A stretch of DNA of 64,000 bases from Paenibacillus sp. (GCF_035645195.1 NZ_DASQNA010000025.1:62001-126000), one strand, 5' to 3'; shown: positions 27,101-35,645, numbered from the stretch's first letter. Notes: generated by a model from the letters alone, not told the origin. Numbers and translations: made by a program.

Positions 27101-29991
27101 AGGTCGTCGGAAGAACGCACGAGCGCGACGAACAGCCGGTCCGCGTCCTGTCCTCCGCCGATCAAGAACGACACGTCTCCGTTGCCCGACAGGACGAACG
27201 GATGCGATCGCATCGTCCCGACGGCGGCATCCCCGCCCGGCGCGGCGCTTCCCGCAACGTGGTACGCCCCTTGCTGGCCGTACGGCCGGCCGTCGGCGTA
27301 TGTCGCTTCGTTCGTCAGCGCGGCGGCGAACGCTTCGCCTTCCGCCGTCCAGCCGCTCAGATCGCCGGTTTCGAAATCCGGATTGGCGAGCCGGTTCGGC
27401 ACGACCGGTTCAGCGTTGTAAACCTTGAAATCGTCGACGTTGATATGGCCGAAGCCGCCCGTATGGTAATCGACGACGCGAAGGTATAGATGTTCGCCGA
27501 TGTATTCCGAAGCGTCCCATTCGACTCTCCGATACGCTTCGCCCATCGTCGACGCCTGCCCCGTCGCCTTAAACAAAATTTCGCCGTCGGACTCGCGCAC
27601 GAGCGCCGCGTACAGCTTCGCGACGTCTTCGCCGCCCCCGATCAGGAAGCTGATTTTGCCGTTGCCTCCGAGTACGAACGTGCTCGATTGCATGACGCCG
27701 GTCCGCCGGTCGGAGAAGTCCGGATCGCGCGCGCCGGCGAAGCCCCAAGCATGGTATTGGCCTTGGTGGTTGAACGGCTGCGAGCCCCAATACGTCGCGG
27801 CGTCGCTGACCGGCGCGGCGAACGCGGAGCCGACCGTCGTCCACCCCGTAAGATCGCCGGTCTCGAAATCCGGATTGACGATGGTCTGCGGGTGCTGCAG
27901 CACGCGGAAATCGTCGACGTTGATATGTCCCCAACCGCCCGTATGCTTGTCGACGACTTTCAAATATACCCGCTCGCCGACGTAATCGGCCGCGTTCATG
28001 GACGTTCTGCGCAGCGTCTCGTCGTCCGCCCATTCCGTGTTGGTCGCTTTCATCAGCTCCGCGCCGTCGGAGGCGCGCACCAACGCGACGTACAGCCGCT
28101 CTAAGTCGTTGCCGCCGCCGATCAGGAACTCGATTTCTCCCGTGCCGCCCAGCGTAAACTCGGCCGAGCGCATCGTCCCTGTCGCGTGGTCGCCCGTCTT
28201 GGCGCCCCAGACGTGATACTGGCCCTGCCGCTCGAAGCAGCAGCCCCAGCCCCAGTCCGTGTCCGTCACGACGCTCGCGTTCGAGAACGCGTCCCCTTCC
28301 GTCGTCCAGCCGGTCAAATCGCCCGTTTCGAAATCCGGGTTCGGAATCTCATGCTCTGTGAGCGGTTTGCCGCCGCTCTTGCCGATACGGGCCGACTGCA
28401 GCGGGTAGATCCGCAGCGAAGCGACGGAAACCGCCCCGTTCTCCGCGAACAGCTCGATTCGATGCTTGGAAGGATCCGGGAAAATTTGATTCGTAAACAC
28501 GACGCGGCCGTCGTCCGCGAACGCCTCCACGGACGTCTTATCGACGACGAGATGCAGCTTCAGCGCATCTCCTCCCGCCGCGTACTCCGCTTTCTGCGGG
28601 CTCGCCGCGAATTCCGGGCTGAAGCTTGTGACGCCTGATTGGCTCCTGTCGAAGAAGAGCTCCCCGACGGAGGCGTCGTAACCGAACGCCGTCCGCTGCC
28701 CGTCGCCGGCGTGCACGCGGAAGCCGAATCGGCCGTACGCGGCCTCGGTCACGGTCGCGCCGACATCGAATTCCGCGACGATCTCGTAAGCCTGGCCTCC
28801 GAGGTCGGCCAGCTCGATCGTACCGTTCTCGATCGTCCCAGGTGCGATTTCGATCGGGGCCCCCCGGAGCTGCTGCAGCTCCGCGACGGGCTGCTGCGTC
28901 AGGCGCAGGTCTCCGTTCTCGTCCGTCCGAAGCGTCAGCTCGCGAGGCAGCGACATCGTTCCGCGCCAGCCCGCGGACGGGATCGTCTGGGCGTAATGCC
29001 AATTGTTCATCCACCCCAGCCAGACGACGCGCCCGTCCGTGCCGCTGAACGTCATTCCGGCATAGAAGTCCGCGCCGTAATCGACCCACAGCGTCCGTTC
29101 CGGCGGGTTCGCATTCGTGAACGTCTTGCCGTCGAAGTCGCCGACGAAATATTGCATGCCGGAGCCGAACGCCGGCGCGCCTTGCGACACGCTGACCGTC
29201 AGCACCCACTTCGTGCGTCCGGCGTCCCCGTCGACCGGCAGCGGGAACAAATCCGGCGTCTCCCAAAACCCGCCGTGGAACCCGTGCCCGGCGCCGAAGT
29301 CGCTCTCGTGGGTCCAAGACTTCAGGTTCGGCGACGAATAAATCCGAACTTGATCGCCGATCGTCAGCGCCATGACCCACCGCTGCGTCGGCTCATGCCA
29401 CCGCACCTTCGGATCCCGGAATACCGACAGCCCTTCCGGCTGCGGGATGACCGGATTTCCTTCGTATACGGTCCAGCTTCGCCCCTTGTCGCTGCTGTAC
29501 GCCAAGCTCTGCACTTGACCTCCGGCGTATTCTTGCGTGAACATCGCTACCAGCGGGGGCGTCGTCCCGTCCCCGAAGCCGGATGTATTGTTCCAGTCCA
29601 CGACGACGCTTCCGGAAAACATATGCCCGAGCTCATCGGGATACAGGGCGATCGGGAGCTCTTCCCAGTTCACCAGGTCGGTGCTGACCGCATGCCCCCA
29701 AAACATTTCGCCCCACGTATCGCCGCTCGGTTTATATTGATAAAACAGGTGGTACTCCCCGTCGAAATAGACGAGGCCGTTCGGGTCGTTCATCCAATGC
29801 TCTTCGGGGGTGTAATGAATGTAAGGACGAAGACGCTCCTCCGTGTACGAAGATTCCGCGCCTGCTGCGGACGCCTTCGGACCTTGCGGTACGTACGGAA
29901 CGACCGTCGTGCACATAAGCAGCGCCGATAATATCCATATCAGCGCCCTGCTTGCCCCGCTCCTCCTTGCCGAGCTCCTGCTTGCCGCCAT
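24139..29991 (-). CDS. Giant secreted double-GH32 fructanase with LamG and four carbohydrate-binding-like modules
   Basis: 1950 aa from the ATG at 29991 (GAAGGTG 8 bases upstream); an in-frame extension to 30183 is rejected because it would start in the operator region. Order: signal peptide (1 to about 45), GH32-1 (about 55-540; canonical WMNDPNG, FRDPKVRW, and WETPDLF in the acid/base block), three related modules (about 547-700, 702-860, 864-1012), LamG (about 1014-1260), GH32-2 (about 1267-1770; WMNEPHG with Glu at the nucleophile position, FRDPFVW, WELPVLLPL), then a fourth module (about 1784-1945). Each module starts near DFETGDLTGW and ends near GHINVDDF. The protein should act outside the cell on long beta-fructans. 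Known multi-module GH32 enzymes include cycloinulo-oligosaccharide fructanotransferase, which is a possible but unproven comparison. No cell-wall anchor is seen. Confidence 0.92.
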   Translation of the reverse strand: MAASRSSARRSGASRALIWILSALLMCTTVVPYVPQGPKASAAGAESSYTEERLRPYIHYTPEEHWMNDPNGLVYFDGEYHLFYQYKPSGDTWGEMFWGHAVSTDLVNWEELPIALYPDELGHMFSGSVVVDWNNTSGFGDGTTPPLVAMFTQEYAGGQVQSLAYSSDKGRSWTVYEGNPVIPQPEGLSVFRDPKVRWHEPTQRWVMALTIGDQVRIYSSPNLKSWTHESDFGAGHGFHGGFWETPDLFPLPVDGDAGRTKWVLTVSVSQGAPAFGSGMQYFVGDFDGKTFTNANPPERTLWVDYGADFYAGMTFSGTDGRVVWLGWMNNWHYAQTIPSAGWRGTMSLPRELTLRTDENGDLRLTQQPVAELQQLRGAPIEIAPGTIENGTIELADLGGQAYEIVAEFDVGATVTEAAYGRFGFRVHAGDGQRTAFGYDASVGELFFDRSQSGVTSFSPEFAASPQKAEYAAGGDALKLHLVVDKTSVEAFADDGRVVFTNQIFPDPSKHRIELFAENGAVSVASLRIYPLQSARIGKSGGKPLTEHEIPNPDFETGDLTGWTTEGDAFSNASVVTDTDWGWGCCFERQGQYHVWGAKTGDHATGTMRSAEFTLGGTGEIEFLIGGGNDLERLYVALVRASDGAELMKATNTEWADDETLRRTSMNAADYVGERVYLKVVDKHTGGWGHINVDDFRVLQHPQTIVNPDFETGDLTGWTTVGSAFAAPVSDAATYWGSQPFNHQGQYHAWGFAGARDPDFSDRRTGVMQSSTFVLGGNGKISFLIGGGEDVAKLYAALVRESDGEILFKATGQASTMGEAYRRVEWDASEYIGEHLYLRVVDYHTGGFGHINVDDFKVYNAEPVVPNRLANPDFETGDLSGWTAEGEAFAAALTNEATYADGRPYGQQGAYHVAGSAAPGGDAAVGTMRSHPFVLSGNGDVSFLIGGGQDADRLFVALVRSSDDLELFRQTGTGSESYMRVTWDATAYLGEQAYLRVVDASPAGHLNVDDFQVRGEGLLGGWSFDEGQGKTTVDSARGAEDHIHYVFNEAKYKPPTDPLWKDGVRGKGLLFDGYSTWIERPANAIAKPDDEITIEAWAAPRSYEWGDLGQLSAIVNQHDKAARTGYILGMGRHGRWSFQAGINGNWVEAWADEDKPLRKYVWSHVAVTYSSTEGKIKLYLNGEPAGETTVPRKGAIAPSARPFLIGKHNTGAVVNGTFTANMFNGLMDEVHIRNVALSGEDIRANYESVAAAFPEAGAPEPELDFDRSVYDGDRYRPQYHFIAPGHWMNEPHGPLYFEGKYHIFYQHNPQGPYWHQIHWGHAVSDDMVHWRDLPIALAPEGGSAAPDGVWSGNAVVDDEGNPALFFTAGNDAAVPNQATGLARSAFKEDGDTDLKRWIMEPQAVTTQARSLPAEEGEVWFGQFRDPFVWKDGDTWYQLVGSGIKNVGGTALLYSSPDMVNWTYENPFFVGDYARYPQTGQVWELPVLLPLGKDDDGAQKYVFLINPWFDHYNKHNVKYVFHWIGTWDKAANRFVPDHEEPRLFDFGEHFTGPSGMVDGQGRSILFSIAQDRRTERQHYDAGWAHNAGLPLVLSLRDDGTLGIEPIEELKSLRRELLVDVKNANAARADAALKKARGDMLEIVLEARLNGAEALGLKLRSTGDGREETLLYYDGETETLNIDRTESSLDPDVPKGVHGGKMTLDYGRLKLRIYLDRSMIEAYANGKRSITSRVYPTQADALGLELWSEGKGAVVESLQVWSLGSAYGETAGAYWPEDDAPKAKKTSDLANHDFQTGDLTGWTVEEGSAFTNDHVTNAEDWGWGGPFQQASDRADPNRYHYWGFHPRYGDDATGAMRSAAFRLGGDGNIDFLIGGGYDPENLYIALVRASTGETLMKATGHDGEQYRRVAWDASAYIGEELYLRVVDSKTGGWGHINLDDIHVPVDANGSAKK
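24145..24640 (-). repeat. Fructanase module repeat 4 (C-terminal)
   Basis: The coded module runs from DFQTGDLTGW to GGWGHINLDD and contains FLIGGG. It is the fourth copy of the module, separated from the others by LamG and GH32-2. Confidence 0.85.
26950..27402 (-). repeat. Fructanase module repeat 3
   Basis: The coded module runs from NPDFETGDLSGW to AGHLNVDDFQV with FLIGGG in the middle. It lacks the GGW/GGF before GH(I/L)NVDDF found in the other copies, so it has diverged most. Confidence 0.85.
27420..27890 (-). repeat. Fructanase module repeat 2
   Basis: The coded module runs from NPDFETGDLTGW to GGFGHINVDDFKV with FLIGGG in the middle. Confidence 0.85.
27892..28352 (-). repeat. Fructanase module repeat 1
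   Basis: The coded module runs from NPDFETGDLTGW to GGWGHINVDDFRV with FLIGGG in the middle. It follows directly on GH32-1. Confidence 0.85.
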
Positions 29992-30189
29992 ATTCGTTGC
30001 ACCTTCTCTCCCTGAATGATTTACCTTTCCGCTACACCGCCTTCTTTCCCGCTCGAGCCGACGGCGGCGGAATGCGCCGGGCGGATCGGCCGCTTCCCGA
30101 TCGATATGTCCGATGCATCGACACTCAACCTGCTTGATAGTCAGACGCGCTGAAAGGCCGATCCCCTCCTTCACAACAAGCAATTCAGT

Positions 30190-30221
30190 AAACGTTTACG
30201 TAAACGTTTACGTAAACCGTC
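30190..30221 (-). promoter_or_regulatory. Tandem LacI-type operators upstream of giant GH32 gene
   Basis: A perfect AAACGTTTACGTAAACGTTT (30190-30209) overlaps a second copy (30202-30221) whose last half-site is degenerate (GTAAACCGTC). The pair lies about 200 bases before the start codon and 80-110 bases inside the predicted transcript. Confidence 0.88.
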
Positions 30222-30281
30222 GCAGGAAAGCCTTCGACCGTATGGCCAACCGCGGCTCCAGGGGGCGTAAAAAGCGCGTCT

Positions 30282-30301
30282 CCGTCCGTACGTAAACGTT
30301 T
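30282..30301 (-). promoter_or_regulatory. Half-palindromic operator or cre-like site at the giant gene promoter
   Basis: The right half GTAAACGTTT is perfect but the left half is degenerate. Read leftwards, TGTAAACGTTTACG (30292-30305) is also one mismatch from the CcpA cre consensus, so this may be a CcpA site, a LacI site or both. It covers the predicted transcription start. Confidence 0.65.
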
Positions 30302-30310
30302 ACAAACAGA

Positions 30311-30339
30311 ACTTTATTGAATCCGCTTCCGTTTGTCAA
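30311..30339 (-). promoter_or_regulatory. Candidate promoter of the giant GH32 gene
   Basis: TTGACA (30334-30339), 17 bases, TAAAGT (30311-30316), reading leftwards. The -35 is perfect and the -10 matches 4 of 6. The leader to the ATG at 29991 would be about 310 bases and carries the tandem operators. The rest of 29992-30464 shows no gene. Confidence 0.7.
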
Positions 30340-30464
30340 TAACGATGTTGGCGCGAGGCGAAAAAAAAGCGGATGCCGCAGCGAATTGATGCGCCAGCAC
30401 TTTATCCGTTTGCTCGCTGTTGCGGCGCTGCGCCGCCTGAGCCGCGTATGAGTCATGCGGACGC

Positions 30465-30495
30465 AAAAAAACCGCCGAGCAGTACCTCGACGGTT
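30465..30495 (-). terminator. Rho-independent terminator after GH43 operon
   Basis: ACCGTCGAG, a six-base loop and CTCGGCGGT are followed by seven T on the minus strand, just past the GH43 stop. Confidence 0.9.
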
Positions 30496-30505
30496 TCGCA
30501 CTTCG

Positions 30506-31489
30506 TTATTGCCCGTACGGATCGATCGTCCGGATCGTGCCGTCCTCGTTGTAATGCAGCTCCGTATACTTCACGCTGCGCTTGTTGTTGGCGCCCCCGG
30601 ACAAGGAGCTGTCGTGGTAAAACAAGTACCACTTCCCCTTAAATTCCACGATGGAATGATGCGTCGTCCAGCCGATGACGGGCGTCAAAATAGTTCCTCT
30701 ATATACGAACGGGCCCGTCGGCGACTCGCTGGTCGCGTACACGATGCGGTGGGTCGTGCCGGTCGAATACGAAAGGTAGTACAACCCGTTGTATTTATGC
30801 ACCCACGGACCTTCGAAGTAGCGGCGATCCTCGTCGCCCGCCTCGATTCTGTTCCCGTTCTCGTCGACGATGGCAACTTCCTGAGGCGCGCCGCGGAACG
30901 ACAGCATATCGTCGCTCAATTCTGCGACTCTCGGTCCGAGCGCCGGCTCCGAACCGGACGGCCCTTGGGCGTTCGGTTCGTAAGCGCCGGTCTGCCACTT
31001 TTCCAGCTGACCTCCCCACAATCCGCCGAAATACATGTACGCGCGGCCGTCGTCGTCCACGAGCACGGCGGGGTCGATGCTGAAGCTGCCGGCAATCGGC
31101 TCCGGCTGCGGCTGGAACGGCCCGTACGGGACGGAGCTCGTCGCGACGCCGATGCGGAAAATGTCGTTCTTGTCCTTCGCCGGGAAAAATAAGTAATACG
31201 TCCCGTTCTTGAAGGCCGCGTCCGGCGCCCACATTTGCTGCTTCGCCCACGGCACGTCGCGAACGTGCAGCGCTTCCCCGTGATCTACGCACGGGGCGCC
31301 GTCATCCTCCATCGACAGCACGTGGTAATCCTCCATATCGTATTGGTCGCCGTTGTCGTTCGACTCCCGGTCGTGGTCGAGGTCGTGGGAAGGGTAAATG
31401 TACAGCTTCCCTTCGAACACATGGGCGGACGGGTCGGCCGTATAAATGTGCTTCACCAATGGCTCGTTGCGTTTCGTCGGTTCCGCCAT
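30506..31489 (-). CDS. GH43 family glycoside hydrolase
   Basis: 327 aa, cytoplasmic (no signal). The ATG at 31489 has AGGAGGAAC at good spacing. The five-bladed propeller has the three expected acidic residues: general base Asp in HIYTADPSAHVFE, the pKa-setting Asp in FSIDPAVLVDDDG and the acid Glu in YFEGPWVHKY. This pattern is common in beta-xylosidase/alpha-L-arabinofuranosidase-type GH43 enzymes, but the linkage cannot be read from sequence. It is the last gene of the LacI-Gfo/Idh-ThuA-Gfo/Idh-GH43 operon, suggesting intracellular processing of an imported glycoside. Confidence 0.88.
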   Translation of the reverse strand: MAEPTKRNEPLVKHIYTADPSAHVFEGKLYIYPSHDLDHDRESNDNGDQYDMEDYHVLSMEDDGAPCVDHGEALHVRDVPWAKQQMWAPDAAFKNGTYYLFFPAKDKNDIFRIGVATSSVPYGPFQPQPEPIAGSFSIDPAVLVDDDGRAYMYFGGLWGGQLEKWQTGAYEPNAQGPSGSEPALGPRVAELSDDMLSFRGAPQEVAIVDENGNRIEAGDEDRRYFEGPWVHKYNGLYYLSYSTGTTHRIVYATSESPTGPFVYRGTILTPVIGWTTHHSIVEFKGKWYLFYHDSSLSGGANNKRSVKYTELHYNEDGTIRTIDPYGQ

Positions 31490-31536
31490 CGTCGTAGTTC
31501 CTCCTAAACCATAACGAAATGAAAAACCCGAATTTC

Positions 31537-32622
31537 TTAAGCGCGGGCGTGCAGCGGAGCAGGCGATTCGCAGCCGCTCTCCATCCGATACACTGTTCCG
31601 CTGTCGGAGCTGTCGTGGAAGCCGTGCATCGCTTCGAGCACGTGGAACGCCAGCTCGGCGTTTGCCCGATGCGGCCGGTTTTCCCGAATCGCGTTCGCCA
31701 TGTCGAGGACGCCGACGCCGCGCGAGTTGCCGGCGTACGGCAGCTCGACAGGGATGTCCGTCCACTCCGTCTCGCCGAACCGCTTCAGCCGCACCGGGCC
31801 GCCGAACGTGTTCGGATCCGGCACCGCCAGCGTCCCCTGCGTGCCATAAATCTCGATGTTCGGCAACGTGCTGCCGGCCGGGATGTCGAACGACGTAATC
31901 ATCGTCGCGATGGCGCCCGAGCCGAAGCGCAGCGTGCCCGCCACGTGCGTCGGCACTTCGACTTGAATTTTCTGCCCGGCCTTCGGCTTGCTCGAAATCG
32001 TCCGCTCCGCGTGCGTAATCCGCGTCATGCCCGCGATCTCCTGAATCGGGCCGAGCAGCGATACGAGCGCGGTCAAGTAATACGGACCCATGTCGAACAT
32101 CGGGCCGCCGCCCTTTTGATAATAAAATTCCGGCGACGGATGCCAGTGCTCGTGGCCGCGGCTCATCATGAACGCGACGGCGGACAGCGGCTCGCCGATC
32201 GCGCCTTCATCGATGAGGCGCTTACACGTCTGGATGCCGGCCCCGAGGAACGTGTCCGGCGCGCTGCCGGCCCGGAGGCCCTTCGCCGCCGCCGTTTCGA
32301 GAATGCGGCGCCCGTCCTCGCGGCTGATCGCGAGCGGCTTCTCCACGTAGACGTGTTTGCCGCTCTCGAGCGCCCGCAGGCATACCTCCGCATGGGCGGC
32401 CGGAATCGTCAAGTTGACGACCAGGTCGACGTTCGGATCCGCGAGCAGCTCCTCCACGGAGCAGCCCTTCGGCACGCCGTGCTCGGCCGCCTTCGCTTTC
32501 GCCCGTTCGACATCGAGATCCGCGCAGGCGACGACGTCGACGCCTTCGAATTCCCGCAAATTTTTAAAATAAATGCCGCTAATATTTCCGGTTCCGATGA
32601 TGCCGACTCGAATGGTTGTCAC
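31537..32622 (-). CDS. Gfo/Idh/MocA-family oxidoreductase
   Basis: 361 aa from a GTG start with GAAGGAG upstream. The Rossmann NAD(P) site is [17 protein letters not shown], the conserved EKP motif is YVEKPLAI, and the C-terminal beta-sheet domain contains the typical [20 protein letters not shown] segment with the catalytic-type Asp. This subtype with [12 protein letters not shown] is frequent in sugar operons. It likely oxidises a sugar or inositol-like compound. It follows the ThuA-like gene by 19 bases. Confidence 0.92.
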   Translation of the reverse strand: MTTIRVGIIGTGNISGIYFKNLREFEGVDVVACADLDVERAKAKAAEHGVPKGCSVEELLADPNVDLVVNLTIPAAHAEVCLRALESGKHVYVEKPLAISREDGRRILETAAAKGLRAGSAPDTFLGAGIQTCKRLIDEGAIGEPLSAVAFMMSRGHEHWHPSPEFYYQKGGGPMFDMGPYYLTALVSLLGPIQEIAGMTRITHAERTISSKPKAGQKIQVEVPTHVAGTLRFGSGAIATMITSFDIPAGSTLPNIEIYGTQGTLAVPDPNTFGGPVRLKRFGETEWTDIPVELPYAGNSRGVGVLDMANAIRENRPHRANAELAFHVLEAMHGFHDSSDSGTVYRMESGCESPAPLHARA

Positions 32623-32641
32623 TGTACCCTCTCCTTCGTCC

Positions 32642-33385
32642 TTAAACGATGCTATCGCTCATGCCCGTATAGGCGCCCGCGCCTTGAGCGGCGGCGGCGT
32701 CCGCGCGCGCCTTGCCTTCGGCGGCCCAGAGGAAGCCGCGGCGCATGATTTCCGTCACTTGCGGCATCGCGATAATGTTCGCCTGGTGTCCGAGCGAGCA
32801 GTAGAAGACGCGGCCCGCGCCCCACCGTTTCGTCCAGACGACCGGCATGTCGACCGACTTGTTGGTCGTATGCGGGCCCGGGACGTTCGGGTTCGGGAAC
32901 CGCGTCGTCGCGAGCACCTCGACCGCCGGGTCGACGTGCATGTAATACTGCTCGCTCTTCACGACGAAGTCGTCGATGCCGTCGAGCAGCGGACTCGACG
33001 AATGCTTCACGTTGACGACGTATTCGACGCCGTCGTTGCCCGGGTGCGCGACCCATTGGCCGCCCGTCATGAACTGCCAGTCGACGTTCGTGCGGAACGA
33101 GTCGCACATGCCGCCGTGCGTGCCGGCGATGCCGACGCCCGCTTGGACGGCGGCCAGCACGTTCTGCACGAGCCCGCCGTCGATTTGCCCCATCGTCCAG
33201 TTCGGCGCGATCAAATCGAGCGACAGCAGCTTTTCTTTATCGGCGAACGCGTCCAGCGTATCCGACACCTCGACCTCGAAGCCTTCCGCCTCCAAAATGC
33301 CGCGATACAACCCGGCGACTTCCTCCGGTTGATGCCCGAGCCAGCCGCCCCATACGACCAGCGCTTTCTTTTTCCCGTTGCTCAT
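32642..33385 (-). CDS. ThuA-like domain protein (trehalose-utilisation family)
   Basis: 247 aa. The glutamine-amidotransferase-like fold of the ThuA family is shown by [34 protein letters not shown], and a late [17 protein letters not shown]. Start ATG with GGAGGG upstream. ThuA is linked with disaccharide 3-keto derivatives in rhizobia, and ThuA-like genes often pair with Gfo/Idh oxidoreductases, as here between two of them. That suggests 3-keto-glycoside metabolism, by inference from context. Confidence 0.9.
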   Translation of the reverse strand: MSNGKKKALVVWGGWLGHQPEEVAGLYRGILEAEGFEVEVSDTLDAFADKEKLLSLDLIAPNWTMGQIDGGLVQNVLAAVQAGVGIAGTHGGMCDSFRTNVDWQFMTGGQWVAHPGNDGVEYVVNVKHSSSPLLDGIDDFVVKSEQYYMHVDPAVEVLATTRFPNPNVPGPHTTNKSVDMPVVWTKRWGAGRVFYCSLGHQANIIAMPQVTEIMRRGFLWAAEGKARADAAAAQGAGAYTGMSDSIV

Positions 33386-33413
33386 CGTTTCGCCCTCCTT
33401 TTTCGCTCTCGCC

Positions 33414-34574
33414 TTACATTTCGTCGACAGACACCCAGCGGCGCTCTTCGATCGACCGGTCGACCGCTTCCAACACCGCCTGACACTTCACCCCGTCATG
33501 GAAATTCGGCACCGGCTGCCGATCTTCGCGAAGCGCTTCCATCAATTCGTGCACTTCATGGATGAACGTGTGCTCGTAGCCGATCGTATGTCCCGGCGGC
33601 CACCAAGCCTGCGCATAAGCGTGGGACGGATCGGTCGCCAGCACGCGCCGGAAGCCTTGCACGTCGTCCGCGTCGTCCGTGAAATACACCTGCAGCTCGT
33701 TCATGCGTTCGAAATCGAATTTGACGCTGCCCTTGCTGCCGTTGATTTCGAACGAATTCGTGCAGCGGTGGCCTGCGGCGAAGCGCGTCGCTTCGAAGCT
33801 GCCGAGCGCCCCGTTCGCGAATCGCGCAAGGAACAGCGTCGCGTCGTCGACGGTGACGGCGCCCTTCGGCGCGTCTTTGCTGCCTTTGGCGCTGAGGCCC
33901 GTCATGGAAGAAGGCAGCGGGCGTTCTTTGATGAACGTTTCGTTCATGCCGACGACCTCCGTCATGTCGCCGACGAGGAAATGCGCGAGATCGATCAAAT
34001 GCGCGCCGAGGTCGCCGTGCGAGCCCGAGCCCGCCACTTCCTTCTGGAGCCGCCAGACGAGCGGGAAATCCGGGTCGATGATCCAATCCTGCAGAAACCA
34101 AGCGCGGAAGTGGAAAATGCGGCCGAGGCGCCCTTCTTCTACAAGCTTCTTCGCAAGCTGGACGGCCGGCGCGAACCGGTAATTGAAGCCGACCATATGC
34201 TTGACGCCGGCTTGTTCGGCCGCCTGCAGCATCTCGCGCGAGTCGGCCAGCGTCAGCGCCAGCGGCTTTTCGCAGAACAGATGCTTCCCGGCCGCCGCCG
34301 CCGCGAGCGCGATCTCCTTATGCGCGTCGCTCGGCGCGTTGATGTCGACGAGGTCGATATCGTCGCGCTTCACGAGCTCCCGCCAGTCGGTCGTATAGCC
34401 GCTCCAGCCGAACTGCTCCGCCGCCGCGCGCACGCCCGCCTCGTCGCGCCCGCACACCGCCGTCATTACCGGCTTCAACGTGTCCGGAAAAAACATCGGT
34501 AAATCCCGATACGCATGACTGTGCGCCTTCCCCATAAACTTGTACCCGATCATTCCTACGCGAACGCCGCTCAC
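33414..34574 (-). CDS. Gfo/Idh/MocA-family oxidoreductase
   Basis: 386 aa from a GTG start with GGGAGG 8 bases upstream. The NAD(P) site is VRVGMIGYKFMGKAHSHAYR, with the EKP motif in FCEKPLALT. The substrate domain has GSGSHGDLGAHLIDLAHFLV, which holds the catalytic-type Asp and His, and a late AWWPPGHTIGYEHTF. The pattern is that of the subgroup often called with dehydrogenases of sugar operons. Together with ThuA and the second Gfo/Idh protein it may form an oxidation-reduction pathway on a glycoside. Confidence 0.92.
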   Translation of the reverse strand: MSGVRVGMIGYKFMGKAHSHAYRDLPMFFPDTLKPVMTAVCGRDEAGVRAAAEQFGWSGYTTDWRELVKRDDIDLVDINAPSDAHKEIALAAAAAGKHLFCEKPLALTLADSREMLQAAEQAGVKHMVGFNYRFAPAVQLAKKLVEEGRLGRIFHFRAWFLQDWIIDPDFPLVWRLQKEVAGSGSHGDLGAHLIDLAHFLVGDMTEVVGMNETFIKERPLPSSMTGLSAKGSKDAPKGAVTVDDATLFLARFANGALGSFEATRFAAGHRCTNSFEINGSKGSVKFDFERMNELQVYFTDDADDVQGFRRVLATDPSHAYAQAWWPPGHTIGYEHTFIHEVHELMEALREDRQPVPNFHDGVKCQAVLEAVDRSIEERRWVSVDEM

Positions 34575-34606
34575 ATTCCATTCCTCCCTAAATGCAAAAT
34601 GAGTTC

Positions 34607-35623
34607 TTATGTTATAAGGGACGAAGCCCTTACCACAAGCCGCGTGTCGAGCAGCTCCGCCTGCGGAGCCGCCTCTTCCTCTTCAGCCTCGATCTGATCC
34701 AGCACCCGCTCGGCCGCCCGAAGTCCGATTTCGTAAAAAGGGACGTGCACCGTCGTCAGCGGCGGATCCGTCGAACGGGAGGCGTCCGAATCGTCGTAGC
34801 CGACAAGCGCGTAATGCTCGCCGGCCTGCAGGCCGCGCTCCTTGAGCCCCTGCATCAGCCCGATCGCCATCCGGTCGTTCGCCGCGAACACCGCGTCGAA
34901 CTCGCTTCGCCGCTCGTACAGCGCTTCGGCGAGGGCGATCCCGCTCTTGCGGCTGTAGTTGCCTTCGAACCGAAGCGCGGGGGCGTGCCCCGCGGCGCGC
35001 AGCGCGTCTTCGAAGCCGCGGGCGCGGTCGACGGAGTTCGAATACGAGGCCGGCCCGTTCACGAACGCGATGCGCCGGCGGCCGGACGCGAGCAGATGCT
35101 CGACCGCCAGCCGGCTCCCCGTCACATGGTCGGCGTCGACGAGCGGGAACGGCGTCGCGTACCGCTGGCCGACGACGCAGAACGGCCAGCCTTCCTCGCG
35201 CAGCTCGGAGAGCGCCCGCTCCTGCGCTTCGTCGGACGTTGCGCCAAGCACGATGCAGCCATCCACCTTGCGCATCCGGAAGGCGCTTCCATAGTCGGGC
35301 GGTTCGTCGGCCGCGCGGAACTGCACGAGCAAATGATAGCCTCGCCGACTCAGGGCGTGCCCGATGCCGGACAAAATTTCCGAAAAGTAATACGAAGAAA
35401 ATAACCGAACGCCCGGGACGACAGGAAGGACGACCCCGATGTTGCCGCTCCGCTGCAGAACGAAGCTGCGAGCGATCGCGCTGGGCGTATACCCGAGCGC
35501 TTCCGCCGCTTCCAGCACGCGCCGCTTCGTCTCTTCGCGGATCGGCCCGACGCCGTTCAGCACGCGCGAGACGGTCGCTTCCGACACGCCGGCCAGCTCC
35601 GCCACTTGCTTGCGTTTGGACAT
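34607..35623 (-). CDS. LacI-family transcriptional regulator (region B)
   Basis: 338 aa from the ATG at 35623, with GGGGAGGAG about 8 bases upstream. The helix-turn-helix is KQVAELAGVSEATVSRVLNG and the hinge is YTPSAIARSFVLQRS. The recognition helix SEATVSRV differs from the fructan-locus LacI pair (STATVSHV), and the palindromes upstream differ as well. The effector domain is complete (NIGVVLPVVPG to YALVGYDDSDASRST). It is the first gene of a five-gene operon, so operator binding should be autoregulatory and control the whole operon. Confidence 0.94.
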   Translation of the reverse strand: MSKRKQVAELAGVSEATVSRVLNGVGPIREETKRRVLEAAEALGYTPSAIARSFVLQRSGNIGVVLPVVPGVRLFSSYYFSEILSGIGHALSRRGYHLLVQFRAADEPPDYGSAFRMRKVDGCIVLGATSDEAQERALSELREEGWPFCVVGQRYATPFPLVDADHVTGSRLAVEHLLASGRRRIAFVNGPASYSNSVDRARGFEDALRAAGHAPALRFEGNYSRKSGIALAEALYERRSEFDAVFAANDRMAIGLMQGLKERGLQAGEHYALVGYDDSDASRSTDPPLTTVHVPFYEIGLRAAERVLDQIEAEEEEAAPQAELLDTRLVVRASSLIT

Positions 35624-35645
35624 GTGACCATCTCCTCCCCTGCCA

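Noticed and set aside
29992-30183. 64-residue N-terminal extension of the giant fructanase
   Set aside because: It would start next to the tandem operators and precede the signal peptide with a charged, non-export sequence; the ATG at 29991 has a ribosome site and begins a proper signal peptide.
30181-30305. Repeated AAACGTTTACGTA units as a CRISPR or simple-repeat array
   Set aside because: The units are palindromic and match single operator sites before four other genes, so they are LacI sites rather than an array.
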